Below, piece by piece: positions 7,793 through 13,614 of a DNA stretch of 13,614 nucleotides. Every line of letters starts with the position of its first letter. The first letter of the stretch is position 1. Source of the DNA: DASQUP01 sp035641235 (GTDB taxonomy: Bacteria > Actinomycetota > CADDZG01 > WHSQ01); assembly GCA_035641235.1 (NCBI GenBank), contig DASQUP010000080.1, positions 1-13,614 of the forward strand, read 5' to 3'. The translations under genes and the position numbers were made by a program. The notes below the pieces were generated by a model, which worked only from the letters and a program-made list of their open reading frames with translations, was not told the DNA's origin and ran no database searches.

Positions 7793-8939
7793 TGCTCTCG
7801 AGGTTCAGATAAAGGCGGGGAACGCGCGATGCAATTCGGCCGGTGACCTCGTAGTTGATCGTGCCGATGCGTCCCGCGAGTTCCTCTGCGGTGATCTGCT
7901 CGCTGCCATCCCGCCCGACGAGAGTAGCGATGGACCCGATATCTATGTCCGCCGCGCCGACGTCGACCATGAACTGATCCATACAGACCGACCCCGAGAC
8001 GCGATGTCGCTCACCGCTTATCAGAACGTCTGCGAGTCCCGAATAACCTCGGTCGTACCCGTCCGCGTAACCCGCAGGAACGGTGACAACGCGACTTGTG
8101 CTCTTGAGCTCGTAGTGGAGACCGTATGAGAGTGCGTCTCCGGCGGGAACCTCCTTGACCATGTTTATGCGCGCCTTGAGCGCCATCGCCGGCTTTAGGT
8201 CCGCGCTCCCAACCAAGGCTTCGCCGGGCCACAGGCCGTAGGCCGCCACGCCCGGCCGGATCAGGTCGAAATGCGTTTCGGGGAGAGCCAGCGCCGCGGC
8301 AGAGTTGGCTAGGTGGCGGAACCTTACATGCACACCGGCGCGCGCAATCTTTCCCACGAGGTCCACGAACACATCGGTTTGTTTGCGCGTGAAGGGATGG
8401 TCGGGGATATCGGCTACGGCGAGGTGGCTCCAGATGCCCTCGATCTCAATACCGGGTAGCGATTGGATTTCCAGCACGGCAGCCACCGAATCGTCTGGAG
8501 ACAGGCCGACTCGGTGCATACCGGTGTCAAGCTTCACGTGAACGGGGACGGTCTTCCGCTGAGCCTCTGCGGTTTGTGAGAGAAGGCGGGCGAACGCCAT
8601 CGTGTAGACGGTGGGCGTTAGATCGGCCTCGACCATGGTTGCGATCGCGCTGGGAGGTGGCTCCGTGAAGACATGGATCGGCGCGGTGATCCCCGACTCC
8701 TTGAGGTGAAGGGCCTCCGCCACCCGGGCCACTCCAAGGCGCGCCGCTCCGGCGCCGAGCATCGCCTGCGCGCACTGAGGATTCCCGTGTCCGTACGCGT
8801 ACCCCTTCACGACCCCCATGACCTCCGATCTGGGAGCGAGTGCGCGCAGGGTTTGGATGTTGTGTCGAATCGCCGCGAGGTCAACCTCGGCCCACACGGG
8901 ATGACCGCGCCGGTCGATTTCCTCTCTAGTCAGACCCAT
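7782..8939 (-). CDS. alr: Alanine racemase
   Basis: PLP enzyme interconverting L- and D-alanine for peptidoglycan. The 385-residue protein has the PLP lysine Lys45 in VVKGYAYGHG (43-52), substrate-binding HRVGL (142-146), the second catalytic base Tyr272 in SYGLHYE (271-277), GYADGY (290-295) and CMDQFMVDV (319-327). The lysine context is unusual: the common form is KADAYGHG, here KGYAYGHG. The ATG at 8937-8939 overlaps the end of nnr by 14 bp; the longer frame to 9077 lies inside nnr and is rejected. The leading sequence (PVWAEVDLAAIRHN) matches normal Alr N-termini. It is co-directional and coupled with nnr upstream and the hydrolase downstream. Confidence 0.97.
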   Translation of the reverse strand: MGLTREEIDRRGHPVWAEVDLAAIRHNIQTLRALAPRSEVMGVVKGYAYGHGNPQCAQAMLGAGAARLGVARVAEALHLKESGITAPIHVFTEPPPSAIATMVEADLTPTVYTMAFARLLSQTAEAQRKTVPVHVKLDTGMHRVGLSPDDSVAAVLEIQSLPGIEIEGIWSHLAVADIPDHPFTRKQTDVFVDLVGKIARAGVHVRFRHLANSAAALALPETHFDLIRPGVAAYGLWPGEALVGSADLKPAMALKARINMVKEVPAGDALSYGLHYELKSTSRVVTVPAGYADGYDRGYSGLADVLISGERHRVSGSVCMDQFMVDVGAADIDIGSIATLVGRDGSEQITAEELAGRIGTINYEVTGRIASRVPRLYLNLESNGE

Positions 8940-10452
8940 GGCCCGAAGCGTAATTCGTGAGGCGGGCCGAGGCTTCCGGGAGCGCCCCCGCCACGTCGCC
9001 GGCGGAGACCCCTCGAGTGCCGCGTTCGGCCGCGACCGAGCCGGCGAGCCCGTGGAGGTAGGCCCCCATCCAGGCACCGTCGAAGGGCTCCACGCCGGCG
9101 GCGAGCAGGGTAGCTATGGCTCCGGTCAGCACATCTCCAGTGCCGGCGGTCGCAAGCTCCGGCCCCCCCGTCGGATTCACGACCACGTTCCCGTCGGGAT
9201 CTGCGACGAGGGTCCGGAAGCCTTTTAGCAGGACGATGCACCCGAAGCGCTCGGCGGCGCGCCGGACGCTCCTGAGCCGGTCCTCCTGGATGTCGTCGGT
9301 CGAGACCTCGAGGAGCCGTGCGAGTTCCGCCGGGTGAGGCGTGAGTACGGCTGGAGCCTCTCTTTTCTGAAGGGCGCCGGTGTCGCCGGCCAGAACGTTC
9401 AGACCGTCCGCATCGATCACCAGCGGGAGCGAGATCTCGTCCAGGACGCGGTTCACGAGGGCGGCCTGCGCCTCGCCGCGCCCCAGGCCGGGGCCCACCG
9501 CCAGAGCACCGGCACGCTCGACAACCGCTCTGAAGGCATCCAGCGCATCGGGTCCAAGCACTTCGCCATCGGTAACCCTTTGGGTCAGGACCTCGGGCAT
9601 GGCGACCGACATCACTGCGTCCACTGCCGCCGTCACGCCCGCAGTCACGTACCCGGCACCCGCACGGACGGCTGCTGCGGCGGCCAGCACCATTGCCCCG
9701 CTCATGCCGGCCGATCCCCCCAGGAGCGCCACTGCTCCCAGGCTCCGTTTGTGGGAGTCCGGAGCCCGAGCCGGCAGCCGCCGCGCTACGTCGCTCTCTT
9801 CGGCCATCCAGGCCGCAGCGTTGTCGACGGAGATGCCAATGTGGGCCACCCTCACGGTTCCTGCATGGAGTGCACCGGCCCCGATCGCCGTGCCGATCTT
9901 CTCGGCCGCCATCGTGACCGTTACGAACGCCTCCACGGCTGGACCGTGGGCCCTGCCTGTCGCCCCGTCGACGCCCGAGGGGATGTCGACGGCCACGACC
10001 GGCGCGCCGAACGCGTTGATGGCGGCGATCGCCTCGGCAGCGGCCCCTTCGGCGACCCCGCGGAAGCCCGTGCCGAAAATCGCGTCGACGACGACATCGG
10101 CCCCGGCCAGCGCTCCAGGATCGAACGGTTCCACCCCAATGCCGGACGATTCCATCAACCGTTTGTGGTGGGCGGCGGCGCCTTCGACTCCGGACGGGTC
10201 CCCGACGAAGAGGCAGTGCGCCGTCATCCCTTCGCCTCGCGCCCGGCGCGCAACCACGAACCCATCCCCACCGTTGTTGCCCCGACCGCAAACAACTGCG
10301 ATGCGCCGCCCGTACCTGCCCCCGGCCACGTCGATCGCCGCCCGGAGAACTGCGCCTCCGGCGCGCTCCATGAGCACTTCGCCGGGGGTCCCGGCGTCGA
10401 TCGTCGCCCGATCGGCGCGCCCCATCTCCGCAGGAGAGAGCAGCGGTCTCAT
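8926..10452 (-). CDS. nnr: Bifunctional NAD(P)HX epimerase / ADP-dependent dehydratase
   Basis: Repairs hydrated NADH and NADPH. The 508-residue fusion has an N-terminal YjeF epimerase domain (about 1-220) with GRGNNGGDG (56-64), DAIFGTG (123-129) and VDIPSGVDG (155-163). The C-terminal ribokinase-like dehydratase domain (about 228-500) shows GPGLGRG (320-326), DADGLN (347-352), TPHPAE (371-376) and GTGDVLTG (437-444) with catalytic Asp440. The start ATG is at 10450-10452. No ribosome site is visible; a perfect 6-bp hairpin (10454-10469) lies one base upstream, and a CATACT box inside it could give a leaderless message. It overlaps alr by 14 bp, the usual nnr-alr pairing. Confidence 0.97.
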   Translation of the reverse strand: MRPLLSPAEMGRADRATIDAGTPGEVLMERAGGAVLRAAIDVAGGRYGRRIAVVCGRGNNGGDGFVVARRARGEGMTAHCLFVGDPSGVEGAAAHHKRLMESSGIGVEPFDPGALAGADVVVDAIFGTGFRGVAEGAAAEAIAAINAFGAPVVAVDIPSGVDGATGRAHGPAVEAFVTVTMAAEKIGTAIGAGALHAGTVRVAHIGISVDNAAAWMAEESDVARRLPARAPDSHKRSLGAVALLGGSAGMSGAMVLAAAAAVRAGAGYVTAGVTAAVDAVMSVAMPEVLTQRVTDGEVLGPDALDAFRAVVERAGALAVGPGLGRGEAQAALVNRVLDEISLPLVIDADGLNVLAGDTGALQKREAPAVLTPHPAELARLLEVSTDDIQEDRLRSVRRAAERFGCIVLLKGFRTLVADPDGNVVVNPTGGPELATAGTGDVLTGAIATLLAAGVEPFDGAWMGAYLHGLAGSVAAERGTRGVSAGDVAGALPEASARLTNYASGHGSD

Positions 10453-10521
10453 ACGCCCAAGTATGGGCGCCCGAGCCAGCCAACTGGATCAAGAGGGCCG
10501 GACGCTCCGAGATGGCCTCGT

Positions 10522-10872
10522 TTAACTCGCCGGCGCGGGCGGCTCCTCGGGGGGCGTCTCGGTCGATTCGGGCTCGGGCTGGCCGGGCGCCTCCGGGGCC
10601 GAACCGCTGGAGAGCGATCGCGCCTCGGCCTCCAGCGCCTCGATGTCGGCATCGAGCTGCCCGATCTCCGCGACCAGCCGATCGGCCTCAGCGCCGGCCG
10701 GCGTCCCCTTGGCCCGTTCGTTGTAGACCAGGTAGCCGAGCTGCTCCGCGGCGTCGTTCATCTTTCTTCGGGTTTGCGCCTGATCGAGTTTCGTCTTCCC
10801 CTGCGCGGTCGCCTTCTTCGCCTCGGCGGTGATGTCCTGCGCGGCGGCCTTGACCTTGTCCATCAGTCCCAT
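10522..10872 (-). CDS. Small helical protein with Pro/Glu-rich tail, unknown function
   Basis: 116 residues starting MGLMDKVKAAAQDITAEAKK. Residues 1-45 are an amphipathic, Lys/Ala/Gln-rich helix; residues 62-88 (ADRLVAEIGQLDADIEALEAE) look like a short coiled coil; residues 89-116 are a disordered Pro/Glu/Ser tail. No signal peptide or membrane segment is seen. Similar short MGL(L/M)DKVK proteins are widespread in actinobacteria without known function (my recollection of the family, not checked). The ATG at 10870-10872 has a GAGGGGGA ribosome site; a longer frame to 11031 passes through the repeat at 10913-11025 and is rejected. It lies between glmS and nnr on the same strand. Confidence 0.8.
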   Translation of the reverse strand: MGLMDKVKAAAQDITAEAKKATAQGKTKLDQAQTRRKMNDAAEQLGYLVYNERAKGTPAGAEADRLVAEIGQLDADIEALEAEARSLSSGSAPEAPGQPEPESTETPPEEPPAPAS

Positions 10873-10912
10873 ATGGGTCCCCCTCGCTGTGCCTCGACCA
10901 GCAATGTCGGTA

Positions 10913-11025
10913 GGGTTCTGCGGGCGAAAAAAGCTGCGCCTAGCTGCGTTCTCGGTCGGGCACGTACGTCCTGGTACGCACCCTCCCTGCGGCCTTGCCA
11001 GGCTTGTTTTTCGCGCCGCAGAACC
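10913..11025. repeat. Intergenic palindromic repeat, copy 2 (about 113 bp)
   Basis: Fills the gap between glmS and the small helical gene. Arms GGGTTCTGCGGGCGAAAAA (10913-10931) and TTTTTCGCGCCGCAGAACC (11007-11025) are nearly complementary, with a central CGTAC...GTACG (10963-10977). The interior matches the reverse complement of the 5484-5593 copy at roughly 85%. The outer arms differ from copy 1 yet each copy's arms still pair with each other, which suggests selection for the hairpin. In the glmS message it would follow the stop codon closely. Confidence 0.8.
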
Positions 11026-11051
11026 TCGCAAACATCACTGGCCGAGGCACG

Positions 11052-12887
11052 TTACTCGACGGTCACACTCTTCGCAAGGTTACGAGGTTTATCCGGGCTG
11101 AGCCCGCGCTCCTTGGCAACGAAATAGGCGAGAAGCTGCAACGGGATCGTGTCGAGCACCGGAGTGAGGAGCGGCTTCGTTGCGGGGACTTCAAACAACT
11201 CGTTCGCGAGGGCGCGGGCCCTCTCGTCCCCGTGGGGCGCGATCAGAATAGTGTCGGCTCCCCGCGCGCGGACCTCTTCGACATTGGCGAGCATTTTCTC
11301 GTACATCGTCTGACCCGTGAGAACGGCGACGACGGGAACTCCCTTTTCGATGAGTGCTATAGCGCCGTGTTTCAGTTCGCCCGCGGCATAACCCTCCGCA
11401 TGAATGTAGGAGATCTCTTTCAGTTTGAGAGCTCCTTCCATGGCAACCGCGTTACCCACTCCTCGGCCTATGAATATGAAGTCACGCGCATGTGCATAGC
11501 GCTTGGCCGCTCGAAGCACGTCGTCTGAGACGCGCAGGACGTCGGTGATCTGATCGGGCAGTGCCCACAACGACTCGATGGTTTCAGCCATCTTCTCGGG
11601 CGTCATGGATCCGCGCTCCTGAGCGAGGTATAGCGCGAGCACATTGAGGGCGACCAGTTGCGCCAGGAACGTCTTCGTTGCAGCAACTCCTATCTCCGGC
11701 CCCGCGTGGGTAAAGAGAACCGCATCGGCGTCCCGGGTTATAGACGATCCGACCACGTTCGTAACCGCAACGACACGCGCGCCCATGGCCTTTGCGAAAC
11801 GGATCGCAGCAAGTGTGTCGGCTGTCTCGCCCGACTGAGCGATTCCGACGACCAGCGAGGTCTCATCGAGGACCGGATCGCGATAGCGGAACTCGGACGC
11901 GAGGTCGAGCTCCACGGGTATCCGAGTCCAGTGTTCGATCGCATGTTTGGCCGCCATGCCTGCATGAAACGAGGTGCCGCACGCAACGACGACGACCTTC
12001 GCAATTCGTTTCAGGTCGTCCGCCGACCACTGCACTTCGTCGAGCACTATGCGCCCTTGCGGATCGACTCGCCCCCGCATCGTGTTCCGGACGGCTTCGG
12101 GCTGCTCGTGGATCTCCTTGAGCATGAAGTCTTCGTAGCCCGCCTTCTCTGCCGCGGCCATGTCCCATTCGACCCTCACGACCTCGGGCGTTACTTCGGC
12201 GCCGTCGAAGCCGAAAACACGAATTTCGCCGGCTCGCACCTCTGCCAGTTGATGGTTGTCGAGCGGCACAACATCGCGCGTGTAAGCGATCAGAGCCGGA
12301 ATATCGGATGCGACAAGTCCCACTCCGCCGGCGGATCCGACGATGATCGGAGGTTCCTGCCGGGCCACAACGATGACGTCCGGCTCGTCGGCCGAGATGC
12401 AGACAAGTGCAAACGCACCCTCGAGCATGCCGACCGCTTCGAGCACGGCATCGCGCAGGCTCGGCGCGCCGTGAGTGATCAACGATTCGATGAGGTGCAC
12501 GACAACCTCGGTGTCTGTCTCCGAGGAAAACGTATGACCCTCGCCCTCGAGTTTCGTCCGAAGGACATCGTGGTTCTCGATGATGCCGTTGTGCACCACC
12601 GCGAGGCGGCCACTGCAATCCGTGTGGGGATGGGCATTTCCGTCGGTCGGCGCGCCGTGAGTCGCCCACCGTGTGTGCCCGATCCCAAGCGAGCCGTCGA
12701 CGGACCTACCCTGAAGCGAGCCGATGAGCTCCGTTATCCGCCCGGCCCTCCGCTCGACCACCACTTCTTGGCCGTTAAAGACGGCGACTCCCGCCGAGTC
12801 GTACCCGCGGTACTCGAGTTTCTGCATACCGTCGAGCAGGACCGGCAACGCCTCTCCGTCGCCGACATAACCGACAATCCCGCACAT
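11052..12887 (-). CDS. glmS: Glutamine-fructose-6-phosphate aminotransferase (isomerising)
   Basis: Makes glucosamine-6-phosphate from fructose-6-phosphate and glutamine, the entry step to UDP-GlcNAc and peptidoglycan. The 611-residue protein begins MCGIVGYVG, so Cys2 becomes the N-terminal nucleophile after Met removal. The glutaminase domain (1-about 240) has YRGYDSAG (26-33), HTRWATHG (71-78) and NGIIENH (100-106). Two SIS domains follow, with CGTSFHAG (303-310), QSGETADT (351-358), HAEGYAAGELKHG (496-508) and the canonical C-terminus KSVTVE. The ATG at 12885-12887 has a strong AAGGAGAGG site; the longer frame to 13037 lies in the leader. The 5' leader contains a glmS ribozyme, so expression should fall when GlcN6P accumulates. 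Confidence 0.98.
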   Translation of the reverse strand: MCGIVGYVGDGEALPVLLDGMQKLEYRGYDSAGVAVFNGQEVVVERRAGRITELIGSLQGRSVDGSLGIGHTRWATHGAPTDGNAHPHTDCSGRLAVVHNGIIENHDVLRTKLEGEGHTFSSETDTEVVVHLIESLITHGAPSLRDAVLEAVGMLEGAFALVCISADEPDVIVVARQEPPIIVGSAGGVGLVASDIPALIAYTRDVVPLDNHQLAEVRAGEIRVFGFDGAEVTPEVVRVEWDMAAAEKAGYEDFMLKEIHEQPEAVRNTMRGRVDPQGRIVLDEVQWSADDLKRIAKVVVVACGTSFHAGMAAKHAIEHWTRIPVELDLASEFRYRDPVLDETSLVVGIAQSGETADTLAAIRFAKAMGARVVAVTNVVGSSITRDADAVLFTHAGPEIGVAATKTFLAQLVALNVLALYLAQERGSMTPEKMAETIESLWALPDQITDVLRVSDDVLRAAKRYAHARDFIFIGRGVGNAVAMEGALKLKEISYIHAEGYAAGELKHGAIALIEKGVPVVAVLTGQTMYEKMLANVEEVRARGADTILIAPHGDERARALANELFEVPATKPLLTPVLDTIPLQLLAYFVAKERGLSPDKPRNLAKSVTVE

Positions 12888-13022
12888 GCGGACCTCTCCT
12901 TTCCGGCCGGGATGTCCGAAAGCCCGGTAAGGGGTCTCTACCCCGCTCCAAGCCTCGAGGCACGGCGCGCCCGCGCGGGCGCTCACGCAGCAAAAAAGAG
13001 AGGGCCACTCCGATGCCGGTTT

Positions 13023-13168
13023 GTGTTCCGGGATCACTCCCGGGGTTTGTCGACACCGTTACGACCGTGGCCGGCCGAGGGTCACCCGCCGAGTGGAGGA
13101 GCCGTAACCCCTCCTCCGAGATCCCCTGCCTCGTCGACTCGCCCCCTCCTCAGGCGAGCCCTGGCGCT
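13023..13168 (-). ncRNA. glmS ribozyme: glmS self-cleaving ribozyme / riboswitch
   Basis: Read on the minus strand, A|GCGCCAG starts at 13168 with the expected cleavage between 13168 and 13167. P1 is GGCUCGCC/GGCGAGUC (13153-13160 with 13136-13143). The conserved core follows: GACGAGG (13129-13135), CAGGG (13124-13128), then UCGGCGGGUG (13083-13092) and CCCU. AGGG/CCCU can form P3. A GGCCG/CGGUC hairpin (13063-13076) matches P3.1 and is followed by GUAAC. P4.1 is CCGGGA/UCCCGG capped by the GNRA loop GUGA (13028-13043), enclosed by GUGU/ACAC. This is the order of elements in known glmS ribozymes, which use GlcN6P as cofactor. A 7-bp hairpin (13095-13117) extends the P2a/P3-internal region. 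It lies about 135 nt upstream of glmS. Confidence 0.92.
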
Positions 13169-13202
13169 AGCTCCGGATGGATGCATCTTCCTCTCGCTCA
13201 CG

Positions 13203-13230
13203 AGGATAGCGGGCCGAGCCGCCTGGTGAA
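13203..13230 (-). promoter_or_regulatory. Possible glmS promoter
   Basis: TTCACC (13225-13230) and TATCCT (13203-13208) on the minus strand with a 16-bp spacer. Initiation near 13196 would leave about 28 nt before the ribozyme cleavage site. Both boxes are imperfect, so this is a tentative call. Confidence 0.4.
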
Positions 13231-13312
13231 ACCATGCTTGTGGAGGGTTCGCGCTAAGCACGTCGGCCTATGCAGGATCCGGTCTCAGCGATGAAATCGC
13301 GCCGAAATAAGC

Positions 13313-13341
13313 TTGACTCGCCCGGTTTGGGGCATTAGTAT
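13313..13341 (+). promoter_or_regulatory. Sigma-A promoter of the DUF222-family gene
   Basis: TTGACT (13313-13318) and TAGTAT (13336-13341) with an ideal 17-bp spacer. The predicted start, 7 nt after the -10 box, is base 13349, the A of the ATG, and no ribosome site precedes the ATG, so a leaderless transcript is expected. The last base of the -10 is the first base of the LexA box. Confidence 0.75.
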
Positions 13342-13356
13342 CGAACATATGTTCGA
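13341..13356. promoter_or_regulatory. LexA / SOS box
   Basis: TCGAACATATGTTCGA is a perfect 16-bp palindrome matching the actinobacterial LexA consensus TCGAAC-N4-GTTCGA. It covers the end of the -10 box, the predicted start site and the ATG (13349-13351), so bound LexA would block transcription outright and RecA-driven LexA cleavage would release it. Confidence 0.93.
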
Positions 13357-13614
13357 TCAAGCGACACGAGAAGTCAAGTCAGAGGCGGTGGTGGGAGCGG
13401 CGCCGGTCGATCCGACCGAGCTGTCCGACGACGACCTCGACCACCACATGCAGGCCCTGTGGGCCCACGTGCACGTCGCCATGGGGCGGGCGGTCGAGCT
13501 GCAGGCGGAGATCAACCGCCGCGGGCTGTGGCACAAGTGGGGCGCGCAGAGCCCGGGACGGTGGCTGTCGTGGCGCGCCGGGCTGTCGCTGCGCGAGGCC
13601 AACACCGTGTGCCG
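13349..13614 (+). CDS. DUF222 / 13E12-repeat-family protein, N-terminal fragment
   Basis: 88 codons before the window edge. After an acidic lead (VDPTELSDDDLDHH, about 20-33) comes a helix and the pattern LQAEINRRGLWHKWGAQSPGRWLSWRAGLSLREANTV (about 51-87). This is the start of the DUF222 domain: a -R-G-W element, WLSWRAGLS and an EA-containing helix. Most members end in an HNH nuclease domain, which would lie outside the window and is not confirmed. Several 13E12-family genes of M. tuberculosis belong to the LexA regulon, which fits the SOS box here. The ATG lies within that box and the message is predicted to be leaderless. The role is uncertain; mobile or repeated DNA functions are often suggested. 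It is divergent from glmS, with 461 bp between the two start codons. Confidence 0.78.
   Translation, partial: MFDQATREVKSEAVVGAAPVDPTELSDDDLDHHMQALWAHVHVAMGRAVELQAEINRRGLWHKWGAQSPGRWLSWRAGLSLREANTVC

Larger units (their letters stand above)
12888..13348. other. 461-bp divergent control region between glmS and the DUF222-family gene
   Basis: No protein gene is supported here. It contains the glmS ribosome site (about 12893-12903), a 16-bp palindrome GCGCCCGCGCGGGCGC (12967-12982), a T6 run on the minus strand (12992-12997), the glmS ribozyme (13023-13168), a tentative glmS promoter (13203-13230), about 80 bp with nothing I recognise (13231-13312), and the promoter and SOS box of the divergent gene. 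Confidence 0.8.

Noticed and set aside
8930..10492. Second minus-strand frame of 520 codons overlapping nnr
   Set aside because: Frame-shifted shadow of nnr, Arg/Gly-rich without domains, while the nnr frame has every expected motif.
10873..11031. Upstream extension of the small helical protein
   Set aside because: It is translated repeat sequence; a good ribosome site precedes the ATG at 10870-10872.
9334..11127. Long plus-strand open frame of 597 codons opposite nnr
   Set aside because: It is antisense to nnr, the small helical gene and the repeat, has low-complexity Arg/Pro/Gly composition, and matches no family I know. High GC creates such shadow frames.
12967..12997. 16-bp palindrome and T6 run in the glmS leader as a terminator or attenuator
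   Set aside because: On the minus strand the T-run comes before the palindrome, the wrong order, and no good stem directly precedes the T-run.
12888..13037. N-terminal extension of GlmS to 13037
   Set aside because: GlmS needs Cys2 exposed after the initiator Met; the extension lies in the leader and touches the ribozyme.
11658..13229. Long plus-strand frame opposite glmS and its leader
   Set aside because: Antisense to glmS and to the ribozyme; no recognisable domain.

Overview
The window is high-GC bacterial DNA, most likely from an actinomycete (Actinomycetota; class not resolvable by eye, perhaps near Acidimicrobiia). Three things point there: the conserved order glmS ... nnr-alr-hydrolase ... 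tsaE-tsaB-rimI-tsaD ... groES-groEL, an actinobacterial-type LexA box, and a DUF222/13E12-family gene start. Almost all genes are on the minus strand, so the biological order runs from right to left.

Right end (12888-13614): a divergent control region. On the plus strand a consensus-like promoter and a perfect LexA/SOS box (13341-13356) overlap the start codon of a truncated DUF222/13E12-type gene. On the minus strand the 5' leader of glmS holds a glmS self-cleaving ribozyme (about 13023-13168), recognisable from its conserved core, P1, P3, P3.1 and a GNRA-capped P4.1. Then comes glmS (11052-12887).

Middle (5632-11051): a small helical protein of unknown function, nnr (NAD(P)HX repair), alr (alanine racemase), a membrane-anchored alpha/beta hydrolase and an M29 aminopeptidase. 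nnr, alr and the hydrolase overlap and are probably co-transcribed. Two copies of a roughly 110-bp imperfect-palindrome repeat sit in gaps (5484-5593 and 10913-11025), in opposite orientations.

Left (1-5438): a type-4 Fe-S uracil-DNA glycosylase with a C-terminal clamp-binding-like motif, then the tightly packed tsaE-tsaB-rimI-tsaD cluster for t6A tRNA modification. A plus-strand YccF-like membrane gene follows, then groES-groEL under a perfect CIRCE operator and a sigma-A-like promoter. A long hairpin lies between groES and groEL. groEL runs off the left edge.

The genes are mostly housekeeping: cell-wall precursor supply (glmS, alr), metabolite repair (nnr), tRNA modification (tsa genes), DNA repair (UDG) and protein folding (groES/EL). 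The notable content is in the non-coding DNA: the ribozyme, the SOS box on a start codon, the groES/groEL hairpin and the paired repeat.
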